The position numbers and the translations under genes are program-made. 21,942 bases of DNA, taken from positions 1 through 21,942 of the forward strand of contig CANQOU010000006.1 of NCBI GenBank assembly GCA_947625565.1, given 5' to 3'. Shown in pieces: positions 1 through 8,003 of the stretch (its first letter is position 1; the number at the start of each line of letters is the position of its first letter). The notes under the pieces are model-generated. The model saw only the letters and a program-made list of their open reading frames with translations. It had not been told where the DNA came from and did not search any database. This DNA comes from an uncultured Clostridia bacterium. Lineage in GTDB: Bacteria; Bacillota; Clostridia; TANB77; CAG-508.

Positions 1-47
1 TCCATTGGTATCATTAATTGATTTTGTTCATAATATTTAAATCCCAT
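1..47 (-). CDS. 5' end of an unidentified gene (partial, runs off the left edge)
   Basis: An ATG at 47 on the minus strand is preceded by a GGAGG ribosome binding site (54-58) at good spacing, and a strong promoter lies just upstream (83-111). Fifteen codons are visible, starting MGFKYYEQNQ, and they run open to the window edge. That is too little to assign a family; no signal peptide or membrane segment is seen in these residues. The promoter plus ribosome site make a real gene start likely, but the product is unknown. Confidence 0.6.
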   Translation of the reverse strand, partial: MGFKYYEQNQLMIPM

Positions 48-82
48 TTTATACCTCCAAAATCTCTACTTTTTATACTCAA

Positions 83-111
83 ATTATATCATTAAAGTAT
101 TGATTTGTCAG
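83..111 (-). promoter_or_regulatory. Sigma-A type promoter for the partial left-edge gene
   Basis: On the minus strand, -35 CTGACA (111-106) and a perfect -10 TATAAT (88-83) are separated by 17 bp. The predicted start lies about 30 bp before the GGAGG site of the gene beginning at 47. Confidence 0.75.
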
Positions 112-134
112 TATTTTTTCATATTTTTATATAC

Positions 135-166
135 AAAAATTCCAGCGATTTCTCACTGGAATTTTT
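135..166 (-). terminator. Intrinsic terminator of the signalling operon
   Basis: Perfect 11-bp stem (135-145 with 156-166) and a 10-nt loop. The U-rich end of the stem is on the minus-strand transcript, about 35 nt after the stop codon of the solute-binding protein gene. The hairpin separates the four-gene signalling operon from the promoter of the left-edge gene. Confidence 0.8.
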
Positions 167-199
167 GCTTTCGAGTTCCTATTTTAGGACACCCTCATT

Positions 200-1573
200 T
201 TAATCATGTAATTTACTATTTTCATATCCTTTTTCTATTGCAGTATTGCATGTGTTTTCTATTTGTTTTGCAATTTCTTCTGCTGATTTTTCTCCATATA
301 GCAATTCTTGAATATTTGGATAAAATACTGCTCTTACATTTCTCCAATTTGGGTTATTTCCTGTAAAATTCCATCCAGAATCTAAATTATCAATATATTT
401 TTGTTTATCCTTCAATTGTTCTGCAAATTTAGTAGCTACACGGTTGCTACATGGTATTGCACCAGCTGAATAATCTAGCCATTTTTCATTTTCATATACA
501 TATTTTACAAAATCTTTAGCTACTTGTAATTTTTCTTCGTCATCATTATCAAATACTTCGAATCCATTAAGAAATGTTGTATTAAAACCTTTTCCATCAA
601 TTGAAGGAAAATTCACATGTCCATAATTTATATTAGTTTTTCTAAGTGATGCATCTAATACTGCATTATTTATATATATTGCTAATTGTCCGTTCATGAA
701 TAAATTATAGCAATCATCTATTTCAATATTTTCCGCATTTGTTGGGAAGTATCCCTTTTTGTTACAATCCATTAGCCATTGGACTGCTTTTATTCCTTCT
801 GGAGTATTTAATTTAATTCTTCCGTTTTCATCAAAGAATGTACTTCCTCTACTACGAAGTAATGTAATAACATGAGTATCTCCCATTTCATTTTTTCCAT
901 ACATTAACATAGGATATACATTTTTAGGTAATTTCTTTTGAAGTGTTGAAAGTATTATTTCAAAATCTTGTAATGACCAGTTTTGGACAACGTCTTCATC
1001 TGTTATATATTTTTGAAGTCCTACTTGTTTAAATAAATCTTTATTATAACATAATGTATTTTGCATACCTAAAAATGGCATCATATATGTTTTATTATTT
1101 AATTTACTTATTTCCCAATAGTTATTATCAATATCATTGCTTATTTCTTCTGTAATAATATCATCCAAAGGTACAACTTTACCTGTATGAATATATGTTG
1201 ACATGTTAAAATATTCCTCATATAGGACATCTGTAGCTTCGTTTGTATCAAAGCATCCTATTATTTCCTCATTCTCATCTTCCTTTTCAAATTGCTTTAC
1301 TTTTATTTTAACATTTGCATCTTTATATTCTTTTTCAAAGTCACTTGCCACTTTTTTCAAAAAAGTATAAGTATCATTTATCTCTTCATCTGCATAGGCT
1401 GTCATCTGTAATATTGGTGTTTTTATATTTAAAGTAATCTCTTTTTTTTCGTCTTGTTTTGAATTTGTTACTTTTTTAGTAAAAATTTCAGGATTAAGTA
1501 AAAAATATCCTCCTAATGCTATTATAATTAAAACTATTACTATTGATAAAATAATTATTACTTTTTTATTCAT
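200..1573 (-). CDS. Membrane-anchored family 1 extracellular solute-binding protein
   Basis: A 457-residue protein of the periplasmic-binding-like fold used by sugar ABC importers. Residues 5-27 form one hydrophobic helix after MNKK, with no lipobox cysteine, so it looks anchored by an uncleaved N-terminal helix rather than by lipid. The typical family signature, a conserved MPF segment followed by CYNKDLFKQVGL, lies at about residues 165-186. No permease or ATPase gene is adjacent. It is the last gene of an operon with a hybrid histidine kinase 11 bp upstream, a response regulator and an Hpt protein. Inference: it serves as the ligand-sensing partner of the kinase rather than as a transporter subunit. 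The ligand cannot be told from sequence, and a lost partner transporter elsewhere is also possible. Confidence 0.85.
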   Translation of the reverse strand: MNKKVIIILSIVIVLIIIALGGYFLLNPEIFTKKVTNSKQDEKKEITLNIKTPILQMTAYADEEINDTYTFLKKVASDFEKEYKDANVKIKVKQFEKEDENEEIIGCFDTNEATDVLYEEYFNMSTYIHTGKVVPLDDIITEEISNDIDNNYWEISKLNNKTYMMPFLGMQNTLCYNKDLFKQVGLQKYITDEDVVQNWSLQDFEIILSTLQKKLPKNVYPMLMYGKNEMGDTHVITLLRSRGSTFFDENGRIKLNTPEGIKAVQWLMDCNKKGYFPTNAENIEIDDCYNLFMNGQLAIYINNAVLDASLRKTNINYGHVNFPSIDGKGFNTTFLNGFEVFDNDDEEKLQVAKDFVKYVYENEKWLDYSAGAIPCSNRVATKFAEQLKDKQKYIDNLDSGWNFTGNNPNWRNVRAVFYPNIQELLYGEKSAEEIAKQIENTCNTAIEKGYENSKLHD

Positions 1574-1584
1574 TTATCTATCCC

Positions 1585-3807
1585 CTATTTTAAAATTTTC
1601 TTTAATGTGTCCAATAATTTTTCTACATCTATTGGTTTTGCAAGATGTCCATTCATTCCAGCATTTTCTGCTGCTTTTTTATCTTCTTCAAAGGCATTAG
1701 CTGTCATTGCTATTATAGGAATATTTGCTATTTTTTTGTCTTTAAAACTCCTTATTTTTTGAGTTGCTTCAAATCCATTCATTACAGGCATTTGAATATC
1801 CATTAAAACTAAGTCAAAATATTCTGGTTCTGCATTTTCTAAAATGTCACAAGCCTCTTTACCATTTTCAGCATTTTCAACTAAAAATCCAAAATCTTGT
1901 AAATATTCTGTTGCAATTTCCCTATTCATTAAATTGTCTTCAGCAAGAAGTATTCTTTTTCCTTTAAAATCAACTGCTTCTTTAACTTCTTCATTTTTCT
2001 TGCTTTCCTTTTGAATTTTAAATTCAAGCTTTACAACAAATTCTGTGCCTTTTCCAACTTCACTTTTTACTGTGATTTTACCATCCATCATGTCAACAAG
2101 ATTTTTTGTGATACTCATTCCTAGTCCTGTTCCTTGTATACCACTTACTGTAGAAGTGCGTTCTCTTGTAAAAGGTTCAAAAATTTCTTCTAGAAACTCT
2201 TTACTAATTCCAATTCCTGTATCCTTTATTTTAAATTCATATATTGCATATCCTTTTTTTGTTGCTTTTTTTTCTGTAACAGTTACATTTATCATACCAC
2301 CTGATTCTGTGAACTTTATAGCATTTGATATCAAATTGATAAGAATTTGATTTACCCTAAGCTTATCACAAAAAACATCTTCATCTTGTATATTTATTTT
2401 TTCTATATTGAAGTTTAATCGTTTTGTTTGAATATCAGCTTGAACGATATTTTCAATTCCATCTAATATTTCTATTACATTTTCTTCTTTTTCTTCTAAA
2501 TGAACTTTTCCTGATTCAATTCTACTCATATCTAAAACATCATTTATCAAAGACAATAGGTGATTTGATGATTTTCCTATTTTTCCTAAATAATCTTGTA
2601 CTTTTTCCTTATCATCAATATATTTAGTTGCAAGATTTGTAAAGCCTATAATTGCATTCATTGGTGTACGAATATCATGTGACATATTATTTAAAAATAT
2701 TGTTTTTGCTTTGTTTGCCTGTTCTGCTAAAGCAAGTGCTTCTTCTAATTCATTACGGTGTTGTACTTCAAAATTCACTAAGTTTTTTTGAGAATGATTT
2801 GTAAATACCAATAATACAACTATAGCTATTGCAATTATAATTAAGATTACTAATGCTGTAACCATTTTTAAGAGATTACTAATTTGTGCTTCAAATACAC
2901 TAAGAGGTACTGACATGACAAAATACCAGTTCATAGTTTCCATTGGGGTACATACCATGATTCTTTCTTCATCTTCTAATGTATATTGCACTGAAAAAAC
3001 TTCTTTATTCAAAATTTTATTACGTATCTTTTTTACTGTCATCCCACCTTCAAGCTCTGCTTTTTCTAAAATAGAATAAAAGTTATCTCTTTCTAAATGC
3101 GATGTTTCTCTATTTACAGATACTAGATAATATCCTTCTAAATCTATTACACTACTATATCCTAATCCATTATAGCTATCAATTTTAAGTTCTTTTGATA
3201 GAGAATCAATATCATAATAGCAAACTATATATTCGAATTTTTTTCCTTCAACTGTAAAAGGTGATAATTTTATTCCAATAACAAGTTTTTCTTGTTTACC
3301 ACCTGCATAAATATTTGAAGTATCTAGTCTGAATACAAATTTATCCTTTTGCATATTTTGACATTGCGTTAATAGTTCTTCATCATTTCCTATTGAATAT
3401 TTGCTACTATATTTTTCTCCTTCATTTGTTAGTAATGCTGCTTCTATACATTGTATTGATTGTGCCTTAATATTTAAACTTTCTAACATTTCTTCTGTTG
3501 TATCAAATTTTGATTGTTTTATTTCTGTCGCTATTCCTTTAACTTCATTCCATCTATGCTCTATTCCGGAAGTAATTGATATTTCATCATGTTTTGACAA
3601 TTCTTCCATGTTATGTAAAGAAGAATTTATCATTCTATCTGTTAACAATTCATAAAACCATTTGCATGTATATCCTATTGCAACTACTGCAAGTATAAGT
3701 GCAATTATAACAGCTATATTAGTTCTTTTAATTTTAGTTAGTCTTTGTTTTATTCTTTTGTCTATTTTCTTTTTTGCCTTTTCTTTATTAGTATTCAAGA
3801 AAATCAT
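1585..3807 (-). CDS. Hybrid sensor histidine kinase with C-terminal receiver domain
   Basis: A 740-residue membrane kinase. A basic N-terminus precedes helix 1 (about 30-50), an extracytoplasmic sensor domain of about 260 residues (probably Cache-like, inferred only from size and topology), helix 2 (about 315-336), then HisKA with phospho-accepting His377 in NMSHDIRTP, and HATPase_c with the N box around 486-500, DTGIGIS (529-535), FEPF (543-546) and GTGLGMS (559-565). A receiver domain (about 617-738) carries the acidic pair E623/D624, phospho-acceptor Asp670 in LMDIQMP, and Lys724. All catalytic residues look intact. It lies between the HD-GYP regulator (12 bp upstream) and the solute-binding protein (11 bp downstream). 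Hybrid kinases pass phosphate from their own Asp to an Hpt protein, and one is encoded in the same operon. Confidence 0.93.
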   Translation of the reverse strand: MIFLNTNKEKAKKKIDKRIKQRLTKIKRTNIAVIIALILAVVAIGYTCKWFYELLTDRMINSSLHNMEELSKHDEISITSGIEHRWNEVKGIATEIKQSKFDTTEEMLESLNIKAQSIQCIEAALLTNEGEKYSSKYSIGNDEELLTQCQNMQKDKFVFRLDTSNIYAGGKQEKLVIGIKLSPFTVEGKKFEYIVCYYDIDSLSKELKIDSYNGLGYSSVIDLEGYYLVSVNRETSHLERDNFYSILEKAELEGGMTVKKIRNKILNKEVFSVQYTLEDEERIMVCTPMETMNWYFVMSVPLSVFEAQISNLLKMVTALVILIIIAIAIVVLLVFTNHSQKNLVNFEVQHRNELEEALALAEQANKAKTIFLNNMSHDIRTPMNAIIGFTNLATKYIDDKEKVQDYLGKIGKSSNHLLSLINDVLDMSRIESGKVHLEEKEENVIEILDGIENIVQADIQTKRLNFNIEKINIQDEDVFCDKLRVNQILINLISNAIKFTESGGMINVTVTEKKATKKGYAIYEFKIKDTGIGISKEFLEEIFEPFTRERTSTVSGIQGTGLGMSITKNLVDMMDGKITVKSEVGKGTEFVVKLEFKIQKESKKNEEVKEAVDFKGKRILLAEDNLMNREIATEYLQDFGFLVENAENGKEACDILENAEPEYFDLVLMDIQMPVMNGFEATQKIRSFKDKKIANIPIIAMTANAFEEDKKAAENAGMNGHLAKPIDVEKLLDTLKKILK

Positions 3808-3819
3808 TCCTTTCTTTTG

Positions 3820-4881
3820 TTATTCTGTTGCTTCTATCATATCTTCTTTAGCATCATCAAAACATTGTAATAGTTTTGGAGAAAAAGCTCCACAATCTCC
3901 ATTATGAATCATTCTATATGTTTCTTCTGGTGTAAATGATGCTTTATATACCCTTTTGTTTACAAGTGCATCATAAACGTCTACAATAGATACTACTTGT
4001 GCCCATACTGGAATATCCTCACCTGACAGTCCATCTGGATATCCTCGTCCATCATATCTTTCATGGTGATAGCGACAAATTTCGTAACAATAACGATAAA
4101 ATTCAGTTTCTTCCTGCTTAAAATGTTCTAGCATTTGGCAACCATATATTGTGTGTTTTTTCATTTCTTCATATTCTTCATCTGTTAATCTACCAGGTTT
4201 TAAAAGAATATTATCAGGAATTGCAATTTTTCCTACATCATGGAGAGCAGATGCATTTACCATTAGTTCAATTTGTTCATCTGTAAATTGTTTTTGTCCG
4301 AATAAAGCTCTCCAATGTCTTAACATAATTCTAGTAAGTCTTTTTACTCTTTGTACATGTTCACCTGATTCCATGCTTCTAAATTCAACTACTGAACTTA
4401 ATGCATTCGTTAGAAATATATTGCTTTGCTCAATTTTTCTTTTACTTTCTCTTAATTCTTTCGTTCTAATTGCTAATTCATTTTCAATTGATATTCTATG
4501 CTGAAATAGTTCTATTATATTTTTTGCTCTACGTGTTACAACTGCTGGTTCAAATGGTTTATATATTATATCTGCTGCACCTAATTCATATGCTTTTACA
4601 TCACTTTCAACTGTTGCTTCTCCTGTAATCATTATTACTGGAATTGTAGATATCATATTGTTTAAAGACATATAGTGCATTACTTCCAGTCCATCTTTTT
4701 TTGGCATAACCAAGTCTAGAAATAATAAGGCTATCTCGTCTTTGTACTTATGTAACAATTCAATAGCTTCTTCTCCATCTCTTGCTTCTAAAATATTATA
4801 CTTTCCCTCAAATATATCTTTCAATAGTTCTCTATTAATCATAACATCGTCTGCAATTAGTAAAGTATTTCGTTCTTCCAT
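3820..4881 (-). CDS. Response regulator with HD-GYP c-di-GMP phosphodiesterase output
   Basis: A 353-residue cytoplasmic protein. The N-terminal receiver (about 5-120) has acidic residues D11/D12, phospho-acceptor Asp56 in FLDLVMP, and Lys108. A probable coiled-coil linker (about 130-160) leads to an HD-GYP domain (about 165-345) with HD at 214-215 (ALHDVGK), HHERYDGRGYP at 272-282 and DVYDAL at 301-306. With HD and GYP both intact, it should hydrolyse c-di-GMP. The ribosome site AAAGGAG lies just before the ATG at 4881. It follows the Hpt gene by 26 bp and precedes the hybrid kinase, so phosphorylation of Asp56 through Hpt probably controls its activity. Confidence 0.93.
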   Translation of the reverse strand: MEERNTLLIADDVMINRELLKDIFEGKYNILEARDGEEAIELLHKYKDEIALLFLDLVMPKKDGLEVMHYMSLNNMISTIPVIMITGEATVESDVKAYELGAADIIYKPFEPAVVTRRAKNIIELFQHRISIENELAIRTKELRESKRKIEQSNIFLTNALSSVVEFRSMESGEHVQRVKRLTRIMLRHWRALFGQKQFTDEQIELMVNASALHDVGKIAIPDNILLKPGRLTDEEYEEMKKHTIYGCQMLEHFKQEETEFYRYCYEICRYHHERYDGRGYPDGLSGEDIPVWAQVVSIVDVYDALVNKRVYKASFTPEETYRMIHNGDCGAFSPKLLQCFDDAKEDMIEATE

Positions 4882-4907
4882 TTTTTTCTCCTTTTATTAT
4901 AAGATAA

Positions 4908-5252
4908 TTATATTATTTTATTGATACCATCAATGACTTTTTGATATTCTTCTTTTACAGTTGGAAATGTTGTAAGAGCTTTTTCAAATTCATTTGCTCT
5001 TAATTCTTCTGTTATTTGTTCTACAATTTTACTTAAATTATCAAAAGCCATATTTTGACAAACGCCTTTTAATGTATGTGCACCTCTGAAAGCTGATTCG
5101 CAATCATTTGCTTCAATTGCTGTTTTTAATTGATTATATGATTCATCCATTAAGAAAAATTTTAAATATTTTTGTATTCTTTCGTCATTTTGCATTCTTG
5201 AAATTGCCTTTGAGTAATTTCCTCCTATTTGATTGTAAAATTCTTTTACCAT
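4908..5252 (-). CDS. Histidine phosphotransfer (Hpt) domain protein
   Basis: A 114-residue all-helical protein consisting of one Hpt domain. The phospho-accepting histidine is His59 in the motif GAHTLKGVCQNM. It is the first gene of the operon and supplies the third step of a phosphorelay: kinase His377 to kinase Asp670, to Hpt His59, to regulator Asp56. It has no membrane segment or signal peptide. Stand-alone Hpt proteins co-transcribed with a hybrid kinase are well known, so the family call is firm; the exact partner order is inferred from operon context. Confidence 0.9.
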   Translation of the reverse strand: MVKEFYNQIGGNYSKAISRMQNDERIQKYLKFFLMDESYNQLKTAIEANDCESAFRGAHTLKGVCQNMAFDNLSKIVEQITEELRANEFEKALTTFPTVKEEYQKVIDGINKII

Positions 5253-5271
5253 ATTTTTTCTTTCCTTCCTT

Positions 5272-5298
5272 TAGTCAAATTATATAGTTTTTTGACTA
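5272..5298. promoter_or_regulatory. Inverted repeat, possible operator in front of the Hpt operon
   Basis: A perfect 8-bp inverted repeat, TAGTCAAA (5272-5279) and TTTGACTA (5291-5298), with 11 bp between. The gap contains a minus-strand TATAAT-like sequence (5284-5279). It sits 20 bp upstream of the Hpt start codon, between the candidate promoter at 5318-5344 and the gene, so it could be a repressor site or a small leader hairpin. Confidence 0.4.
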
Positions 5299-5317
5299 TA
5301 TTCTTATCTACATTAAA

Positions 5318-5344
5318 ATTATAATAAGAAAGGAAAAAAGTCAA
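5318..5344 (-). promoter_or_regulatory. Candidate promoter of the signalling operon
   Basis: Minus-strand TTGACT (5344-5339) and TATAAT (5323-5318) are separated by 15 bp, shorter than the usual 16-18. A second TATAAT at 5284-5279 has no good -35. Either could start the Hpt-RR-kinase-binding protein transcript. Confidence 0.45.
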
Positions 5345-5353
5345 TAGAATATA

Positions 5354-5393
5354 TAGAAAAAAATAGTAGAAAATATCTAATTTTCTACTATTT
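5354..5393 (-). terminator. Intrinsic terminator of the cpsCDB operon
   Basis: Perfect 14-bp stem (5361-5374 with 5380-5393) and a 5-nt loop, followed on the minus strand by an uninterrupted run of seven T. The stem includes the TAG stop codon (5390-5388) of the phosphatase gene, so transcription ends right at the end of the coding sequence. Confidence 0.85.
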
Positions 5394-6167
5394 TAATCCC
5401 ATAAGTATTTTTTCTTTAAATGACAATTTAATTGGTATTGGGTCATCCATATCTATTTTTTTATTTTGTAATACAAATTTAGGATTTATTGTTGTCAATT
5501 CTTCTAGTTTTTCTTTTCCTATTATTCCTTCTAGTTCTTTTAAAATAGTAGGTATTTTAGGATATATGCTACCTTTTCTATGAACATCACTACCTAAAAA
5601 ATGTATCATATTATTTTCTAAAAACTTTTTAACTATAAACTGTGCCTTTTTGCCATATAGTCCTATAATGCTAGCATAGTTTGCTTGCATATATACACCT
5701 TTTTGAATTAAATCATATACTAATTCTGGTTCTCTTTGTACAAATGAATATCTTTCTGGATGTGCTAATATTGGTATTATTTCATATTGTAACATCTCAT
5801 AAACCATATCATATAAATTTAAGGGTTCTGAATTCAAAGGCATTTCAAAAAGGACATAGTTTGTCTCATTTATTGTAGATGCTTTTCCTTCTTTTAATAA
5901 ATTAATTATGTTTTCTGAAAAATAAATTTCATTTCCTAAATATAGCTTTACACCTATATTTTGTTCTTGTAATTTCTCATATATAGCATTAACCCACACT
6001 TCACGCTCTGCATTATCTGTTTCATAATATCCTTCCATATAATGAGAAGTCGAAATAATTTCATTAAATCCAACCTTTTTTGCTTCTTTTATTAGCTGAA
6101 ATGTTTCTTCAATACTTTTTGCGCCATCATCAATATTGGGTAATATATGTGAATGCATATCAATCAT
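5388..6167 (-). CDS. cpsB: CpsB/YwqE-type tyrosine-protein phosphatase (PHP fold)
   Basis: A 259-residue manganese-dependent phosphotyrosine phosphatase of the PHP superfamily. Metal-ligand motifs are in order: MHSHILPNIDDG (H5, H7, D14), STSHY (H42), GNEIY (E80), FEMP (E108), LAHPERY (H136) and GSDVHR (D194, H196). Length is normal for the family. It is the third gene of the cpsC-cpsD-cpsB operon, 15 bp after cpsD, and should dephosphorylate the tyrosine cluster of the neighbouring CpsD kinase, setting the cycle that controls polysaccharide chain synthesis and export. The terminator overlaps its stop codon. Confidence 0.92.
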   Translation of the reverse strand: MIDMHSHILPNIDDGAKSIEETFQLIKEAKKVGFNEIISTSHYMEGYYETDNAEREVWVNAIYEKLQEQNIGVKLYLGNEIYFSENIINLLKEGKASTINETNYVLFEMPLNSEPLNLYDMVYEMLQYEIIPILAHPERYSFVQREPELVYDLIQKGVYMQANYASIIGLYGKKAQFIVKKFLENNMIHFLGSDVHRKGSIYPKIPTILKELEGIIGKEKLEELTTINPKFVLQNKKIDMDDPIPIKLSFKEKILMGLK

Positions 6168-6182
6168 AGTTATTTCTCCTAA

Positions 6183-7097
6183 CTATTTTAAATCTTTCTT
6201 TTCATTATCAATATACTCGTTAATTTGTTTTAAAATATCATTAGCCTTGTCAATTGTTGGACCTTTAGGTGTATTTTTATTTGAGTTTTTTTGTTTAAGT
6301 GCTGTTGGAACATTGTTAATTTCTGTTTTTGGTACATTTTTGTTTTCAAGTATAGAAGCCTTTTTCATTGATGCTGTTGAAGTATTTTTTTTGTTGCTTT
6401 CATTAAAAGAACTGCTAGAACCATAATAATATGACTGTTCATATTTTTTTGCAGATATTGCTACTTTGTTTAATACAACACCTGCTATTTTTCCTCCAAC
6501 TTTTTCTATATTGTCAACTATTCTTTTCAAGTCATCTTTTTTGGTTTGATTACTTGCTGTTACAACTACTGTAGAATCAACCATTCTAGTTAATATTAAA
6601 GCATCTGTTACAAGTTGTGTTGGTGGTCCATCAAGTATAACAATATCAGATACTTGTTTTAATTCTTGAATTAAATTTATCATTGCTTCTGAAATCAGTA
6701 ATTCAGATGGGTTTGGTGGTACGTTTCCTGCTGGCATAAGATATAGCCCTTCTACCTCTGTTGGTCTTAAATAATTTGATAAATCTATGCTTTCTTCCTC
6801 ACTATAATCTGCTAAATAGTTAGAAAGTCCTGGTCTTGGCGTAGTTCCGAATATTTTATATTGTCTACCTTTTCTCATATCTGCATCAACTAAGATAACC
6901 TTTTTTCCTGCTTGTGCAAATGTAACAGCTAAGTTTGAAGATACCCAGCTTTTTCCTTCACTTGGCAATGTTGAAGTAATTAGAAGTGTTTGTAATTTAT
7001 TTCTATTATTCATAAATTGTATGTTTGTTCTTAATGTTCTAAATATTTCGGAAATAGTTGATTTAGGATCTTCTTGTGCTATCAATTCTTTTTTCAT
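6183..7097 (-). CDS. cpsD: CpsD/CapB-family bacterial tyrosine kinase with long C-terminal tail
   Basis: A 304-residue cytoplasmic BY-kinase. Walker A is LPSEGKSW (Lys49), Walker A' is LVDADMRKG (about 69-77) and Walker B is IVILDGPP (Asp156). The usual C-terminal tyrosine cluster appears as KYEQSYYYG (Tyr219, 223-225). Typical members of about 230 residues end at the cluster; this one continues for about 78 residues rich in Asn, Lys, Ser and Thr, with one further Tyr (295) and a helical-looking end. Its ATG shares one base with the TAA of cpsC (7097), indicating translational coupling. CpsC activates the kinase at the membrane and CpsB reverses the phosphorylation. The tail is absent from well-known family members; its role is unknown. 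Confidence 0.92.
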   Translation of the reverse strand: MKKELIAQEDPKSTISEIFRTLRTNIQFMNNRNKLQTLLITSTLPSEGKSWVSSNLAVTFAQAGKKVILVDADMRKGRQYKIFGTTPRPGLSNYLADYSEEESIDLSNYLRPTEVEGLYLMPAGNVPPNPSELLISEAMINLIQELKQVSDIVILDGPPTQLVTDALILTRMVDSTVVVTASNQTKKDDLKRIVDNIEKVGGKIAGVVLNKVAISAKKYEQSYYYGSSSSFNESNKKNTSTASMKKASILENKNVPKTEINNVPTALKQKNSNKNTPKGPTIDKANDILKQINEYIDNEKKDLK

Positions 7098-7831
7098 TAT
7101 CTTCTACCCCCTTTTACTTTTGTTTTTGCCTTTGCTTTTGTTTCTTGTAAATTACCACATACTGGTATTGATACCAATACAGGTATCGTATCAAATAATT
7201 TTTCAATATCTTCTGCTGTTTTTACAGTTGTATCTAACATATTTAATATTAGTACATATACTATTGCAATAACTAGTCCTATAAACATGAACATTATAAT
7301 ATCACGTGTATGGTTAATATTTGAAGGAGAATTTGGTATTTCTGCTTCATCAATAACTTGTACATTTTCGATATTGTATATCGCTTTTACTTTTTCTGAA
7401 AATACTTTTGTAATTTCATTTGCAATTTTTGCTGCATATGCTGGATTTTCATTTTTTACTGTAATTTCTATTAAATCTGAATCTTTTACAGTATTTACAG
7501 ATACTTGATTTCTTAATGCATTTTCATTTGCATCAATTTGTAAGTTATTTATTACTTCTCTTATTATACTTTTTCTTCTTACTAGTTCACTATATGTTGA
7601 CACTAATTTTGAATTTATAGTTAAATCTGTTGTTGTTATTGTATTCGTTGTGGCTCCTCCTGTGCTTCCTGAAGAAGCTAGTATTAATGAAGTAGATGAA
7701 CTATATATAGGTGTTACAAAACCTATAGTATAAATAACTCCTATTACCATAAAAATCAATACAATTAAAATAATTTGCATCCTTTTGTTCCAGAAAATTT
7801 CGAACAATTCTTTTAAATCCAATTCTTCCAT
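7097..7831 (-). CDS. cpsC: CpsC/Wzz-type polysaccharide co-polymerase, tyrosine kinase adaptor
   Basis: A 244-residue membrane protein with two helices (about 18-38 and 178-198) bracketing an extracytoplasmic, mostly helical domain. A proline-containing IPNSPS motif lies just before helix 2, as usual for chain-length determinants. The short basic cytoplasmic C-terminus (TKAKAKTKVKGGRR) would contact the kinase encoded next. It is the first gene of the operon, with ribosome site AGGAGG 6 bp before the ATG. In Gram-positive systems this protein recruits and activates CpsD and regulates polymer length. No glycosyltransferase, flippase or polymerase gene is adjacent, so the polymer it serves must be encoded elsewhere. 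Confidence 0.9.
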   Translation of the reverse strand: MEELDLKELFEIFWNKRMQIILIVLIFMVIGVIYTIGFVTPIYSSSTSLILASSGSTGGATTNTITTTDLTINSKLVSTYSELVRRKSIIREVINNLQIDANENALRNQVSVNTVKDSDLIEITVKNENPAYAAKIANEITKVFSEKVKAIYNIENVQVIDEAEIPNSPSNINHTRDIIMFMFIGLVIAIVYVLILNMLDTTVKTAEDIEKLFDTIPVLVSIPVCGNLQETKAKAKTKVKGGRR

Positions 7832-7865
7832 TAGTTTCCTCCTCTGTTTATTTTCATACTGTTAA

Positions 7866-7895
7866 ATTATATCATGTTATTGATATATTTTTCAA
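7866..7895 (-). promoter_or_regulatory. Promoter of the cpsCDB operon
   Basis: Minus-strand -35 TTGAAA (7895-7890), an 18-bp spacer and a perfect -10 TATAAT (7871-7866). The predicted start lies about 30 bp before the cpsC start codon. Confidence 0.8.
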
Positions 7896-7957
7896 TATTT
7901 TTTTAAAAAAATTTACCTATTTTAGATAATTTTTTCGAAAGTTTGCTATATCATAAA

Positions 7958-8000
7958 AAATAAACAAGCAGTATCAAATATTGAATACTTGATACTGCTT
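7958..8000 (-). terminator. Intrinsic terminator of the LVYTG protein / sortase operon
   Basis: Perfect 12-bp stem (7966-7977 with 7989-8000) and an 11-nt loop, four bases after the stop codon of the membrane protein gene. On the minus strand it is followed by TGTTTATTTTTTATG, a U-rich tract. Confidence 0.8.
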
Positions 8001-8003
8001 ATT

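Noticed and set aside
5253..5387. c-di-GMP riboswitch linked to the HD-GYP operon
   Set aside because: No GEMM-type conserved sequences could be found here or in the other leaders; only a promoter, an inverted repeat and a terminator are present.
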